Notes under the pieces: generated by a model
What the model was told of the DNA's origin: nothing
Seen by the model: only the letters and a program-made list of their open reading frames with translations
The model's database searches: none
Source: Nocardia sp. NBC_01327
GTDB taxonomy: Bacteria > Actinomycetota > Actinomycetes > Mycobacteriales > Mycobacteriaceae
Length of the DNA: 64,000 nucleotides
Assembly: GCF_035958815.1 (NCBI RefSeq)
Contig: NZ_CP108383.1
Coordinates: 8,122,001-8,186,000 of the forward strand
Direction of reading: 5' to 3'
Part shown: in pieces, positions 42,823 through 51,276 of the stretch
Numbering within the stretch: position 1 is the first letter of the stretch
Layout: each line of letters starts with the position of its first letter
Translations under genes and position numbers: made by a program

Positions 42823-43461
42823 ATGATCTATCCCGATCGGGAGGCTGCAGGGCGGGCGCTGGGTGGGGTGCTCGGGTATCTGCGCGGGGCGGATCCGCTG
42901 GTATTGGGGTTGCCCCGGGGCGGGGTGCCGGTGGCGGTGGCGATTCGAGAGGTGACCGGCGGGGATCTCGATGTGCTGCTGGTGCGCAAGCTCGGGGTGC
43001 CGTGGCAGCCGGAACTGGCCATGGGAGCCATCGGCGAGGACGGGGTGCGGGTGCTCAATGTCGACGTGGTGCAGCACACCGGCGTCACGCCGGAGCAGTT
43101 CGCCGATGTCGAAGACCTGGAGCGGATCGAACTCGAGCGGCGGCGCCGAGTGCTGCGCGCCGACCCCCCGATTCCGCTGAAGGACCGCACCGTGGTGATC
43201 GCCGATGACGGCATGGCCACCGGCGCGACCGTCGCCGTCGCCTGCGAAGTCGCCCGCATACACGAACCCCGCCGCCTCCTGGTCGCGGTCCCCGTCTCCT
43301 CCGCCGAAGCGCTGCACCGCATTCGAGCGCTCGCCGACGACGTCCTCTGTCCCCTCGTCCCCCGCTCCCTCGGCGGCGTAGGCGCCGTCTACCGCGACTT
43401 CCACCAACTCACCGACAAAGAAGTAGTCCACCTCCTACACCCCGCCACCCCACACGACTGA
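42823..43461 (+). CDS. Phosphoribosyltransferase family protein
   Basis: The 212-aa protein has a PRT fold with the PRPP-binding loop VVIADDGMATGAT at 124-136 and the preceding GLPRGGVPVA motif (29-38), typical of predicted phosphoribosyltransferases annotated near stress or dienelactone-hydrolase proteins. It may salvage a base or act as a regulator; no ring-specific residues were identified. ATG 42823 is used. The sequence 42588-42822 before it contains no clear gene, though an open frame continues upstream. Confidence 0.85.
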   Translation: MIYPDREAAGRALGGVLGYLRGADPLVLGLPRGGVPVAVAIREVTGGDLDVLLVRKLGVPWQPELAMGAIGEDGVRVLNVDVVQHTGVTPEQFADVEDLERIELERRRRVLRADPPIPLKDRTVVIADDGMATGATVAVACEVARIHEPRRLLVAVPVSSAEALHRIRALADDVLCPLVPRSLGGVGAVYRDFHQLTDKEVVHLLHPATPHD

Positions 43462-43470
43462 CCGATCATC

Positions 43471-43525
43471 GAGAGGGCTCTCACGGTGGCGACACGCCGC
43501 GCAATGCCACCGTGAGAGCCCTCTC
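43471..43525. terminator. 20-bp perfect hairpin between convergent PRT and carbonic anhydrase
   Basis: GAGAGGGCTCTCACGGTGGC (43471-43490) pairs perfectly with 43506-43525 around 15 bases, and weaker pairs extend it. It lies between two stop codons and should end both transcripts. Confidence 0.75.
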
Positions 43526-43542
43526 GGTGAAAAGGCTTGGTG

Positions 43543-44070
43543 TTACTTGATTTCGGTGATGCCTCGGCGGTGTCGCTGGGCCAGTTCGGCGTAGTACGAG
43601 GGGTTGATTTTCACCCACATTTCGGCGGGGGTGCCCTCGATGGGGCGTTTGACCTGGGCGGGGGATCCGGCGGCCAGGACGCCATCGGGGATGTGCGCGC
43701 CGGGCGGGACCAGCGAGTGGGCGGCGATCATGGTGCCACTGCCGATCTTCGCCATGTCCAGGACCGTACTGCCGTTGCCCACAATGGATTCCGCGCCGAG
43801 CGTCGCGCCGTGGAAGACCACCGCATGCGCGATGGTCGAGCCCGGGCCGATCTCCACCGGAACGTCCTCCGGTACGTGGATCACCGCATTGTCCTGCACA
43901 TTCGCGCGCTCGCGAATAATGATCGGGGCCAGATCCGCACGCAGCACCGCGCCGTACCAGATCGACGCTCCCGCCTCGACCCGCACATCCCCGATGAGCG
44001 TCGCGGTGGGCGCGATGAACGCCGTCGGATCGACCGTGGGCCGCTTGCCTTCGAATTCGTAGAGTGGCAC
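43543..44070 (-). CDS. Gamma carbonic anhydrase-like hexapeptide-repeat protein
   Basis: The 175-aa protein is a left-handed beta-helix of the gamma-CA/PaaY group. The three metal-type histidines are in place: H65 (AVIHVP), H82 and H87 (IAHAVVFHGA). The Gln/Asp of NVQDN is also present. Family members hydrate CO2 or bind CoA-related ligands. The GTG at 44070 gives the usual opening PLYEFEGKRP. A GTG three codons earlier is possible. It ends convergent with the PRT gene. Confidence 0.88.
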   Translation of the reverse strand: MPLYEFEGKRPTVDPTAFIAPTATLIGDVRVEAGASIWYGAVLRADLAPIIIRERANVQDNAVIHVPEDVPVEIGPGSTIAHAVVFHGATLGAESIVGNGSTVLDMAKIGSGTMIAAHSLVPPGAHIPDGVLAAGSPAQVKRPIEGTPAEMWVKINPSYYAELAQRHRRGITEIK

Positions 44071-44137
44071 GCCTGACACCGTAAACGCCCCTCGCCCCGG
44101 CGGTTCGAGATCACCGGCCAACACCTGACGCTCGCTG

Positions 44138-44935
44138 TCAGGAACTCCCCGCCACCGAGCCAACCCAGGCGGCGATATCCGCGGTGACCTCCGCGTGCAC
44201 CGGCTCGTGCAGCAGATCGTGCCCAGCGTCCTCGTACTCCCGGAACTCGGCGGCCACCCGCCCCGCCCACTCCCGCACCGGCCCCACCGGAGTCCGCCGA
44301 TCATCCACCCCGTGCACACACAACACCGGAATCCCCTCCGGCAGCACCGGTTCGCGCCCACCCTCGATACCGCGGCCCGGCGCAGTCGAAACACTTTTGC
44401 CGCGTGCGGGATTCGACGCGTCCCCGAGAGCGGTCGATGGCTGCGGGTGCGTACCTCCCACGCTGCCACCGGATCGCGCGGCGGCACCGACACTGCGGGG
44501 CTCGGTGGCGGCGGCGCCGCGCGCCGACTTCGGGGGTTGGCCTGCGAGAACAGCTTTGGGAGTGCCGCAGAGGATCAGGCCCGCGCACGGCGGGGTGGAG
44601 TCGGCGGTGATTGCCGCCAAGGCGGTGGCTGCGCCCAGGGAGTGGCCCATGAGGAAGAGCGGGGGCGGAGAGGGGACGAGAGCGAGGAAGGTCAGTGCGT
44701 CAGCCGCCAGTTCGGGGAGGCTGCCGGGGCGCTCGGGATCGCCTTCGCTGAGGCCGTGGCCGGACGTGTCGAGGGTCCAAAGTTCGATCCCGGCGGGAGC
44801 GAGGGCTCGGGCGAACCGGTGATAGTGGCCGCTGTGCTGGCCGGTCCCGGGCAGCAGCACGAGGGTCGCCGCCGGGCGATCGAGCGACCAGCGGCGGTAG
44901 TGCAGCCGCCCGCGGGCGCCCTCGAAATACGGCAT
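44138..44935 (-). CDS. Alpha/beta hydrolase (lysophospholipase/monoglyceride-lipase like)
   Basis: The 265-aa protein has the fold's opening LVLLPGTGQHSGHY, the nucleophile elbow GHSLG with Ser99, an acid in VHGVDDRRTP (about 211-212) and His in DAGHDLLHE near 243. Between residues 130 and 198 the usual cap domain is replaced by a Gly/Ala/Ser/Pro-rich, probably unfolded stretch. That would leave the active site open or regulated. Start ATG 44935 follows the family; 17 more in-frame codons extend into the repeat region and are ignored. Confidence 0.87.
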   Translation of the reverse strand: MPYFEGARGRLHYRRWSLDRPAATLVLLPGTGQHSGHYHRFARALAPAGIELWTLDTSGHGLSEGDPERPGSLPELAADALTFLALVPSPPPLFLMGHSLGAATALAAITADSTPPCAGLILCGTPKAVLAGQPPKSARGAAATEPRSVGAAARSGGSVGGTHPQPSTALGDASNPARGKSVSTAPGRGIEGGREPVLPEGIPVLCVHGVDDRRTPVGPVREWAGRVAAEFREYEDAGHDLLHEPVHAEVTADIAAWVGSVAGSS

Positions 44936-44970
44936 CCGGCGATTATCGCAAGCCCTGGAAGACCACGGAT

Positions 44971-45250
44971 CGGCGGAGCGCAACACAGTTCAGCAACACG
45001 GCACGAACGCCAGCGGCGGAACGGAGCCAGCTCAGCGCCATCGCACGAGCGGCGGAGCGCAACGCAGTTCAGCAACACGGCACGAACGCCGGCGGCGGAC
45101 GGAGCCAGTTCAGCGCCATCGCACGAACGGCGGAGCGCAACACAGTTCAGCGACACGGCACGACGCCGGCGGCGGAACGGAGCCGGTTCAGCGCTATCGC
45201 ACGAACGGCGGAGCGCGACGTAGTTCGGTGGCGTCACACGAACGCCGGGG
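44971..45250. repeat. 78-bp minisatellite, 3.5 copies
   Basis: Units beginning CGGCGGAGCG start at 44971, 45050, 45128 and 45206, a period of 79, 78 and 78 bp. The first three are complete and the last partial. Copies differ at scattered bases. Because 78 is a multiple of 3, an open frame crosses the array on the minus strand with a 26-residue repeat. The array lies between the divergent hydrolase and helicase genes. Confidence 0.85.
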
Positions 45251-45599
45251 GTGGTATCTCGAATGTGGTGAATACGCGCACTGCGATCGGGCGAATCGTC
45301 GCGGTGTGCGGCGCGGGTCGAGATTCGGCGGGTGTGTCGACACGCCGGTTCGGGGGTAGGGGGGTTCCGGGCTCCGAGCGGGGCGCGCGGGGCCGGGGCG
45401 GGCGAGTCGTGTTGTGTCCCAACATCGCCCGCAGAGCTGGGGTGACGTGCGGGTGGGGTGGGATATGCGGGGGCGGCGCGCGGAGGTGACCTGGCAACAC
45501 ACCCGCGTACAGCGAGTCACTACGCTGTTGCGCGACTCGGCACGCAATGGCGCGCGTCCGAGTCGCGGGTGTCGGCGGAGAGACACAGGAGGGCCGCGA
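45251..45599. other. Leader region of the nuclease-helicase gene
   Basis: About 350 bp of very GC-rich DNA has no supported gene. The reading frame of the helicase is open back to 45414, but the clear AGGAGG just before TTG 45600 fixes the start there. No strong promoter box can be named. Confidence 0.5.
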
Positions 45600-48500
45600 T
45601 TGATTCTGTTCGGTGATCGTGTCGTGTGCAGCACCGGTGACCTGGTGTCGGCGGCGCGTTGTGAGTTCGCGCTACTGCGCGCGCTCGACGCCGAACTGGG
45701 GCTGGTGACGTCGATCGAATACCCGGCGCCCGGTGTACTGGCGCATGCCTGTGATCCGGCGGTGGAGTATCGGCTCGCGGACCTGCGCGATCGGTTCGGT
45801 ACGGGCGTGGTGCGCGTGCGCGTGCGGGACCGGGCCGATCCGGCGGCGACCACCGCGGCGCTGCACGCCGCGCACGAGCAGACCTTCGCCGCCCTGCGCG
45901 CGAATGCCGACGCGGTCGCGGGAGCCGTCGCCTTCGACGGCGTCTTCGCCACCCGCTGCGATTTCCTGGTGCGCGACAACGCCCCCGAAACCCACGACTA
46001 CCTGCCCGCCGCCGTCGCCACCCGGCATACCCGCCTGCCCGCGCTGCTCACCCTGGCCGCCATCGCGGATGCGCTGCGCGACAATGGCTTCCGGCCCGCC
46101 ACCCACGCCAGGCTATGGCTGGACGGTATCGCGACCACACATTCGCTCGCCGATATCGCCGTCGTGCACCGCGCCCGCCGCGACCGCCTGAACCACATTC
46201 TGGAAGCCAAACTCGGTGAGCTGCTGCCCGTGCAGTGGGGTGACCGCCGCTTCCTCGCCTGCGGCCACTGCCGAGCCTGCACCGCCGAACTGGAATCGCG
46301 CCGCGATCTGCTGCTGGTCGCCGGTATGCGCGCCACCACCCGGGCCCAGCTCCGGGACGCCGGCATCACCACCGTGGACCGCCTGGCCGCCGCCGACGCC
46401 ACCGTATCCGGTGTTCCCACACCGGCTTTCACCGCTCTGCGCCGGCAGGCCGAACTCCAGCTGGAGCGCGAGCACACCGGCCATCCCGCGCACACCCTCA
46501 TCGATGCCGGCGCCCTGGCCGCGCTGCCCCAGCCCAGCCGGGGCGATCTGTTCGTCAGCGTCAGCGCGCCCGATCGGATCGAGGTGTGGTCCAACTGGTC
46601 CGCAGATGGCGTGCACGCCTTCACCATTCGCGGTGAGTGTACGAGCGCCGCCGGCGATGCCGCTGCGGCACAGGATGTCCCGGTCTGGGACGACGATGCC
46701 GACGCCCTGCTGGACTTCCTCACCGAACGCCAGTGGGAACATCCCGATCTGCGCATCCACCACTATCGCGGCGAACTGCGCCCCCTGCTCAGTGCGCTCG
46801 GCGAGCGTTACCCCGACGGCGAAGACGTAGTGGCCGAACTACTTCCGGCCCTCGTCGACCTCTACCCCATCGTGCGCGCCGCCATGATCGTCGGCGAACG
46901 CTCCTACGATGTGCGCCAGCTCCCCCCGAACCGCGCCGCGGGTATGGACACCGCCACCACCGGCGATCCGAATACGCCGTACGCGAGCTACCTCGAAGGC
47001 CCGGCGCAGACCCCTGCGGACCGCACCTTATCCGGACCGGCCGATGCGGATACCGGTCCGGGAGCTGTTCTGCGACTGCGAAATTGGCTGACGGAATTGG
47101 CGCAGGAGCACGGCGTGCAGCCCGCTCGGCGCATGTCGTACGACTACTGGGAGACCGGGCCCGACGAGGTGGAGGCGGCGCTGCGGGAATTCGCCGACAC
47201 CGGCTATCGCGATGGGCGGGAACGCACTTCGGCGCAGGTGACGGCGGCGTTCACCGCGGCCGCGCTGGGTTATCACCGCAGGGAGCGGCAACCGCTGCGG
47301 TGGGCGCACGATGATCGGCTCGATCATCCGGTCGAGGAGTGGGCCGATGCCCCGGGCGTTCTGGTCGCCGACTGGGGCACGGTGGATACCGACTGGCACA
47401 GCACCGGTCAGCGCCCCATGCGCCGATACCTCACGCTCACCGGCAGACTCGGCACCGGCAATGCGCCGCCGCCGGGCACCCGGGTGCTCACGCTGTACGA
47501 CCGTCCCGTCCCCGGTATGACCGCCATGCCGGGTCGTCGCGCCGCCGCGCACGCCACCGTGCTCGGCTGCTCCCTGGACGCCAATTTCGAGGATGTGGTC
47601 CGGGTGGTGGAGCTGCTGCCCGAGACCTGTGAACCCTACGACCAGCTGCCCACCGCCATCGTGCCGTGTCCGCCCGGCCGTAACGAGCATCTGGAGGAGA
47701 ACCTCGAGGACATTGCGCACCAGCTGCTGGTGACGCTGCCCGAGGTGCCCGAGACCGCGGTCTTCGACCTGCTCGGCGGCCGCCCGCCCCGACTGCGCGA
47801 GGGCAAGGCGCTGCCGGAGGTGTTCGGCGACCATGCCGCCGCGGTCACGGCCGCCATACTCGAATTGGCGAATTCGTATGTGGCGGTGCAGGGTCCGCCG
47901 GGCACCGGCAAGACCGATACCACCGCCCGCGTGGTGGAAAGACTGGTGACGCGGTACCGGTGGCGGGTCGGCGTGGTCGCGCGCTCGCACCGCGCGGTCG
48001 AACATGTGCTGGACGCGGTGGTGCAGGTCGGCGTGCTTCCGGAGCTTGTCGCCAAGGCCGATACCCAATCGGTGGCGCCGGAGTGGCTGCCCATCGACGC
48101 GTCGAAGTACGGGCGCTTCCTCGACAATGCCGTCAATGGTGGTGTGGTGGGCGGACTTCCGAGCGATTTCGCCGATCCGGAACGGATTTCCCGAGACAGC
48201 CTGGACCTGCTGGTGATCGCCGACGCCGGGAAATTCCCGCTGGCCGATGCCGTCGCGGTCGCCGTCTGCGCCCGGAACCTGCTGCTGATAGGCGATCCCG
48301 CACCCGGCGCCGGGCAGGGCATGCATCCGGCGCCGGTCGACGATTCGGCGCTGGGCAGGCTGGTCGGCGCGCACCGGACCCTGCCCGCAGTCTTCGGCTA
48401 CTTCCTGGACCGCACCTGGCGCATGCATCCGCGCATGTGCGGCCCGGTCTCGCGGCTGCGCTACGACAATCGCCTGCGCTCCAATGAAACCGTCACGCTG

Positions 48501-49001
48501 GCAAGGGATCTCGAAGGCATCGCCCCCGGTGTGCGCACCGTGACCGTCGAACATCACGGCAACAGCACCGAATCCGCCGAAGAGGCCCGCGAAATCGTCC
48601 GCCAGGTCCGCAATCTGCTCGGTCTGCCGTGGCAGACCGGCGCGGTCACCCGCCCCCTGCATCCGCACGACATTCTGGTCGTCGCCCCGTATCACGCCCA
48701 GGTCGCGCGCATCCGAACGCTGCTGTCCCGCGCCAGGATCGAAGACGTCCTGGTCGGCACCGCCGATCACTTCCAGGGTCGCGAAGCCGCCGTAGTCCTG
48801 GTCTCGATGACCACCTCGGCCCCCAAGGACGCCCCGCACGGCATCGGCACGCTGCTCTCGCGGCACTGGCTGACCAGCGCCATCTCCCGCGCCATGTGGT
48901 CGGCCGTCATCGTCCGCTCACCGCTGCTCACCGAATACCTGCCGACGACCACAGCAGAACTCTCCGACCTGGCGGCAGTGCTCCAACTCGACCGCGTCTG
49001 A
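45600..49001 (+). CDS. RecB-like nuclease/SF1 helicase fusion (TM0106 type) with altered catalytic motifs
   Basis: The 1133-aa protein follows the TM0106 layout: RecB/Cas4-like nuclease (1-230), helix-hairpin-like region, RNase H-like region (about 300-480), SF1 helicase (about 740-1125). Cysteines C21 and C221/C224/C227 fit an Fe-S cluster. Walker A GPPGTGKT at 765-772 is intact. The nuclease segment after D121 reads YLPAAVATRH where an E-x-K is expected. The RNase H-like start is GDLFVSVSAPD where DFEGD is usual. The Walker B region is VIADAGKF rather than VIDEAGQF, and the next motif is GDPAPG rather than GDPQQ. Frame and length are whole, so the protein is kept but probably not a normal enzyme. 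TTG start behind AGGAGG. Confidence 0.85.
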   Translation: MILFGDRVVCSTGDLVSAARCEFALLRALDAELGLVTSIEYPAPGVLAHACDPAVEYRLADLRDRFGTGVVRVRVRDRADPAATTAALHAAHEQTFAALRANADAVAGAVAFDGVFATRCDFLVRDNAPETHDYLPAAVATRHTRLPALLTLAAIADALRDNGFRPATHARLWLDGIATTHSLADIAVVHRARRDRLNHILEAKLGELLPVQWGDRRFLACGHCRACTAELESRRDLLLVAGMRATTRAQLRDAGITTVDRLAAADATVSGVPTPAFTALRRQAELQLEREHTGHPAHTLIDAGALAALPQPSRGDLFVSVSAPDRIEVWSNWSADGVHAFTIRGECTSAAGDAAAAQDVPVWDDDADALLDFLTERQWEHPDLRIHHYRGELRPLLSALGERYPDGEDVVAELLPALVDLYPIVRAAMIVGERSYDVRQLPPNRAAGMDTATTGDPNTPYASYLEGPAQTPADRTLSGPADADTGPGAVLRLRNWLTELAQEHGVQPARRMSYDYWETGPDEVEAALREFADTGYRDGRERTSAQVTAAFTAAALGYHRRERQPLRWAHDDRLDHPVEEWADAPGVLVADWGTVDTDWHSTGQRPMRRYLTLTGRLGTGNAPPPGTRVLTLYDRPVPGMTAMPGRRAAAHATVLGCSLDANFEDVVRVVELLPETCEPYDQLPTAIVPCPPGRNEHLEENLEDIAHQLLVTLPEVPETAVFDLLGGRPPRLREGKALPEVFGDHAAAVTAAILELANSYVAVQGPPGTGKTDTTARVVERLVTRYRWRVGVVARSHRAVEHVLDAVVQVGVLPELVAKADTQSVAPEWLPIDASKYGRFLDNAVNGGVVGGLPSDFADPERISRDSLDLLVIADAGKFPLADAVAVAVCARNLLLIGDPAPGAGQGMHPAPVDDSALGRLVGAHRTLPAVFGYFLDRTWRMHPRMCGPVSRLRYDNRLRSNETVTLARDLEGIAPGVRTVTVEHHGNSTESAEEAREIVRQVRNLLGLPWQTGAVTRPLHPHDILVVAPYHAQVARIRTLLSRARIEDVLVGTADHFQGREAAVVLVSMTTSAPKDAPHGIGTLLSRHWLTSAISRAMWSAVIVRSPLLTEYLPTTTAELSDLAAVLQLDRV

Positions 49002-49017
49002 CCTCGGACACGCGCCC

Positions 49018-49092
49018 CGTCATCCCGGCATGCTTTTGGCCGGGATCTCCTCCAGCACAGTGGATTCCGGCCAAGAACGCGCCGGAATGACG
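49018..49092. repeat. Dispersed imperfect palindrome, copy B
   Basis: The 75-bp element has ends CGTCATCCCGGC and GCCGGAATGACG. Internal parts ...GGCCGGGATC... and ...GGATTCCGGCC... pair. It fills the gap between convergent genes (helicase and PLP protein) and may serve as their terminator. Confidence 0.8.
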
Positions 49093-49113
49093 TGGAGGCT
49101 TCGCGCCAGGCGA

Positions 49114-50289
49114 TCAGCCGAAATTCTGGCCTTCGCCGCGGTAGGTCGGCACTTCGATGCGGGTGCCGTCGGCGTCGACCAGGTTCACCTGATTGAACCG
49201 CTCGCAGAGCTCCCCCGCCTTGGCGTGCCGGAACCACACGCGGTCGCCGATGGCGAGACCCTCGGCGCCGGTGAGCGGGGTCTGCACCTCCCCCGCACCC
49301 TCGGTGCCGATCAGGCTCAATCCCTTGGGCCACACCGGCTTCGGCACCCGGGAGGCGCCGGTGGGACCGGAGGCGATATAGCCGCCGGAGAAGACGGTGG
49401 CAATGCCCGGGGCGGGGTGCCGCAGCACCGGCATGGCGAAATACATTGCCGGGCGCGGAGCCAGATTGCGATAACCGTCGAAGAGGGTGGGCAGATAGAG
49501 CCCGGACCCGGCGGTCACCTCGGTGACATTCGCATCGGAAATGCTGACCTCGATGGAGCCGGTGCCGCCGCTATTGACGATCTCCAGCTCACCGACCTCG
49601 GTGCGCACCGCGTCCAGCACCTGCCGGCGGCGCCGCCCGATCTCGAAGGCGGACGCCTTCTTCACCAGTCGCACAGCGGGATTCGTATCCGGCAGCCCGG
49701 CGATCTGCGCCTCGTAGGTCATAACGCCGACCACGCGGAAACCGCGGCGGCGGGCGGTACCGGCCAGTCGCCCGGCCTGTTCGGGCGTGCGAATGGGCGA
49801 GCGGCGCACACCCAGGTGCAGCGGCCCGATGCGCAGCGAGGCGTCGACATCGATACACACACGGGAAGAAGCCTTTTCGCCGACGGCGGCGCGAATCAGG
49901 TCGAGCTGATCGACATCGTCGATCATGAGGGTGATGGAGTCCAGCAGCACCGGATCGGCGGCCAGCTTGGCCAGCGATCCGCGATCGGTGGTCGGATAAC
50001 CCAGCAGAATGTCGCGGGCCCCGAGCCCGGCCAGCCAGAGGGCCTCCGCGAGCGAATAGCCCATGATGCCGGCGAAGCCGCCGGACCTGGTCAGGTCGCT
50101 GCCGAGCACCTCCTGGAGGACGGCGCGGCAGCGTACGGATTTACTGGCCACCCGCACGGGGACCCCGCGCGCACGGCGAACCAGGTCGACCGCATTGGCG
50201 CGCAGTGCGGCCAGGTCGAGGGCAGCCAGCGGCGGATCCAGTTCGGCGGTGGCCGCGTGCAGGCCGGAAATCGGCGACGTTTCGGTCAC
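49114..50289 (-). CDS. PLP-dependent amino-acid deaminase/racemase-like protein (fold III)
   Basis: The 391-aa protein has an alanine-racemase-type TIM barrel with the PLP lysine K50 in VRVASKSVRC, a phosphate-binding NSGGTGSIE segment and a beta C-terminal domain with GEGAGEVQTPL. It resembles the D-serine dehydratase / D-threonine aldolase branch more than alanine racemase. In many genomes this family is called amino acid deaminase/aldolase. The exact substrate is unknown. The start is at 50289, and nothing in the sequence contradicts it. It is convergent with the helicase across repeat copy B. Confidence 0.85.
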   Translation of the reverse strand: MTETSPISGLHAATAELDPPLAALDLAALRANAVDLVRRARGVPVRVASKSVRCRAVLQEVLGSDLTRSGGFAGIMGYSLAEALWLAGLGARDILLGYPTTDRGSLAKLAADPVLLDSITLMIDDVDQLDLIRAAVGEKASSRVCIDVDASLRIGPLHLGVRRSPIRTPEQAGRLAGTARRRGFRVVGVMTYEAQIAGLPDTNPAVRLVKKASAFEIGRRRRQVLDAVRTEVGELEIVNSGGTGSIEVSISDANVTEVTAGSGLYLPTLFDGYRNLAPRPAMYFAMPVLRHPAPGIATVFSGGYIASGPTGASRVPKPVWPKGLSLIGTEGAGEVQTPLTGAEGLAIGDRVWFRHAKAGELCERFNQVNLVDADGTRIEVPTYRGEGQNFG

Positions 50290-50363
50290 CAGTTCATTCG
50301 ATCACGAAACTGGTCATGCGTCCAGCAATTGGGTGAACGCACAGGAACTTCGAATCGGGCCCG

Positions 50364-50846
50364 TCAGAGGTCGACGGCCTTGGTGGACACGTAGGACACC
50401 AGATCATCCAGCACGACCAGCGATATCTCGTCGTCGCAGTCGGCCAGCCAGCGCAACACCATCCCCTGGATGACGGCCACCAGATAGGCGGCAATCGCAT
50501 CCACCGGCTCCAGCCACTGCGTGCCCGAACGCTTGGAACACATCTCGAGGAACTCGGTGACATCCGCATCGAGCCCGCGGAACATGGCCGAGGCCTGCAG
50601 ATCGGGCACACAGACGCCCCCGCCGCCTTCCCAGCGGCGGCGCAGAATCACCAGCGTGGACTCGTAGGCACGAATCTGCCGCTCGGGTGAGGATTTCAGC
50701 ATCGGCCACAGCGCGCTCACGCCCGCATGCAGCAGCACTCGTAACGCGCGACTACCGGTGATATCGAGCGATGCCGCCGCCTTCTCGATGGCCTCTGCCA
50801 TGGCCGGACGCAATCCGACCTGGACGATTTCTCCACTAGCGCTCAA
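50364..50846 (-). CDS. TetR C-terminal domain protein without HTH
   Basis: The 160-aa protein matches only the ligand/dimer domain of actinobacterial TetR regulators (GVSALWPMLKSSPERQIRAYE, LEMCSKRSGTQWLEPVD, VAVIQGMVLRWLADCDDE). The 40 residues before it do not form a TetR helix-turn-helix, and none is found upstream in any frame of the minus strand. The TTG start has GGGAG six bases ahead, so the short form looks like a real gene and not a recent truncation. It might dimerise with a full TetR protein and block it, or it is a relic. It is one of the few genes here with a long upstream gap. Confidence 0.65.
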   Translation of the reverse strand: MSASGEIVQVGLRPAMAEAIEKAAASLDITGSRALRVLLHAGVSALWPMLKSSPERQIRAYESTLVILRRRWEGGGGVCVPDLQASAMFRGLDADVTEFLEMCSKRSGTQWLEPVDAIAAYLVAVIQGMVLRWLADCDDEISLVVLDDLVSYVSTKAVDL

Positions 50847-51276
50847 CTACAACTCCCTATAGCGAAAGAACTCACACAACTAGGTTGCGGAGCTCGCTCA
50901 ACGGGTTTGCAGATCAGCACTGACCCCCGAGCATGACCCGGCGTACCCGTTCAACAGGTATCAACGATACGTCGTTTTCTGGGTGCATGACCAGCTTTGA
51001 TAGCCGATTTCGTACCGGAAGAATGTTTCGTTACCTAATCGGAACTCGCTCGCGATCGAATAGGAATCGCTGAATTCCCGAATCGCCCGGTGAATCGGAC
51101 ATTAGAACCGATCGGTATTTTACGGACTTCGGTTCGCTCAAAGATACCGACTGTGCCCGAGCCCACAGGGCCGAACCGCACGGCGTATGCGCAACGCGCC
51201 GCTCACGACACGGAATTCACGTCCGGTGAGCGGCCAGGACACCTCCCGTTCGGGCGCCCACCGATAGCCTGTCGGG
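50847..51276. other. AT-richer 430-bp divergent intergenic region
   Basis: No gene is seen. The region has a 14-bp inverted repeat AACGA-TACG-TCGTT (50963-50976), a palindrome ACCGATCGGT (51107-51116) and a GAACCG...CGGTTC pair around it. It is noticeably richer in A and T than flanking coding DNA. It should hold promoters for the TetR-like and phosphatase genes. Confidence 0.5.

Noticed and set aside
44692-45237. Minus-strand open frame with a 26-residue repeat through the minisatellite
   Set aside because: Its second half is out of frame with the hydrolase and it has no ribosome site. The frame stays open because the repeat period is a multiple of three.
44971-45250. CRISPR array at the tandem repeats
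   Set aside because: The whole 78-bp unit is repeated without unique spacers, and no cas genes are near.
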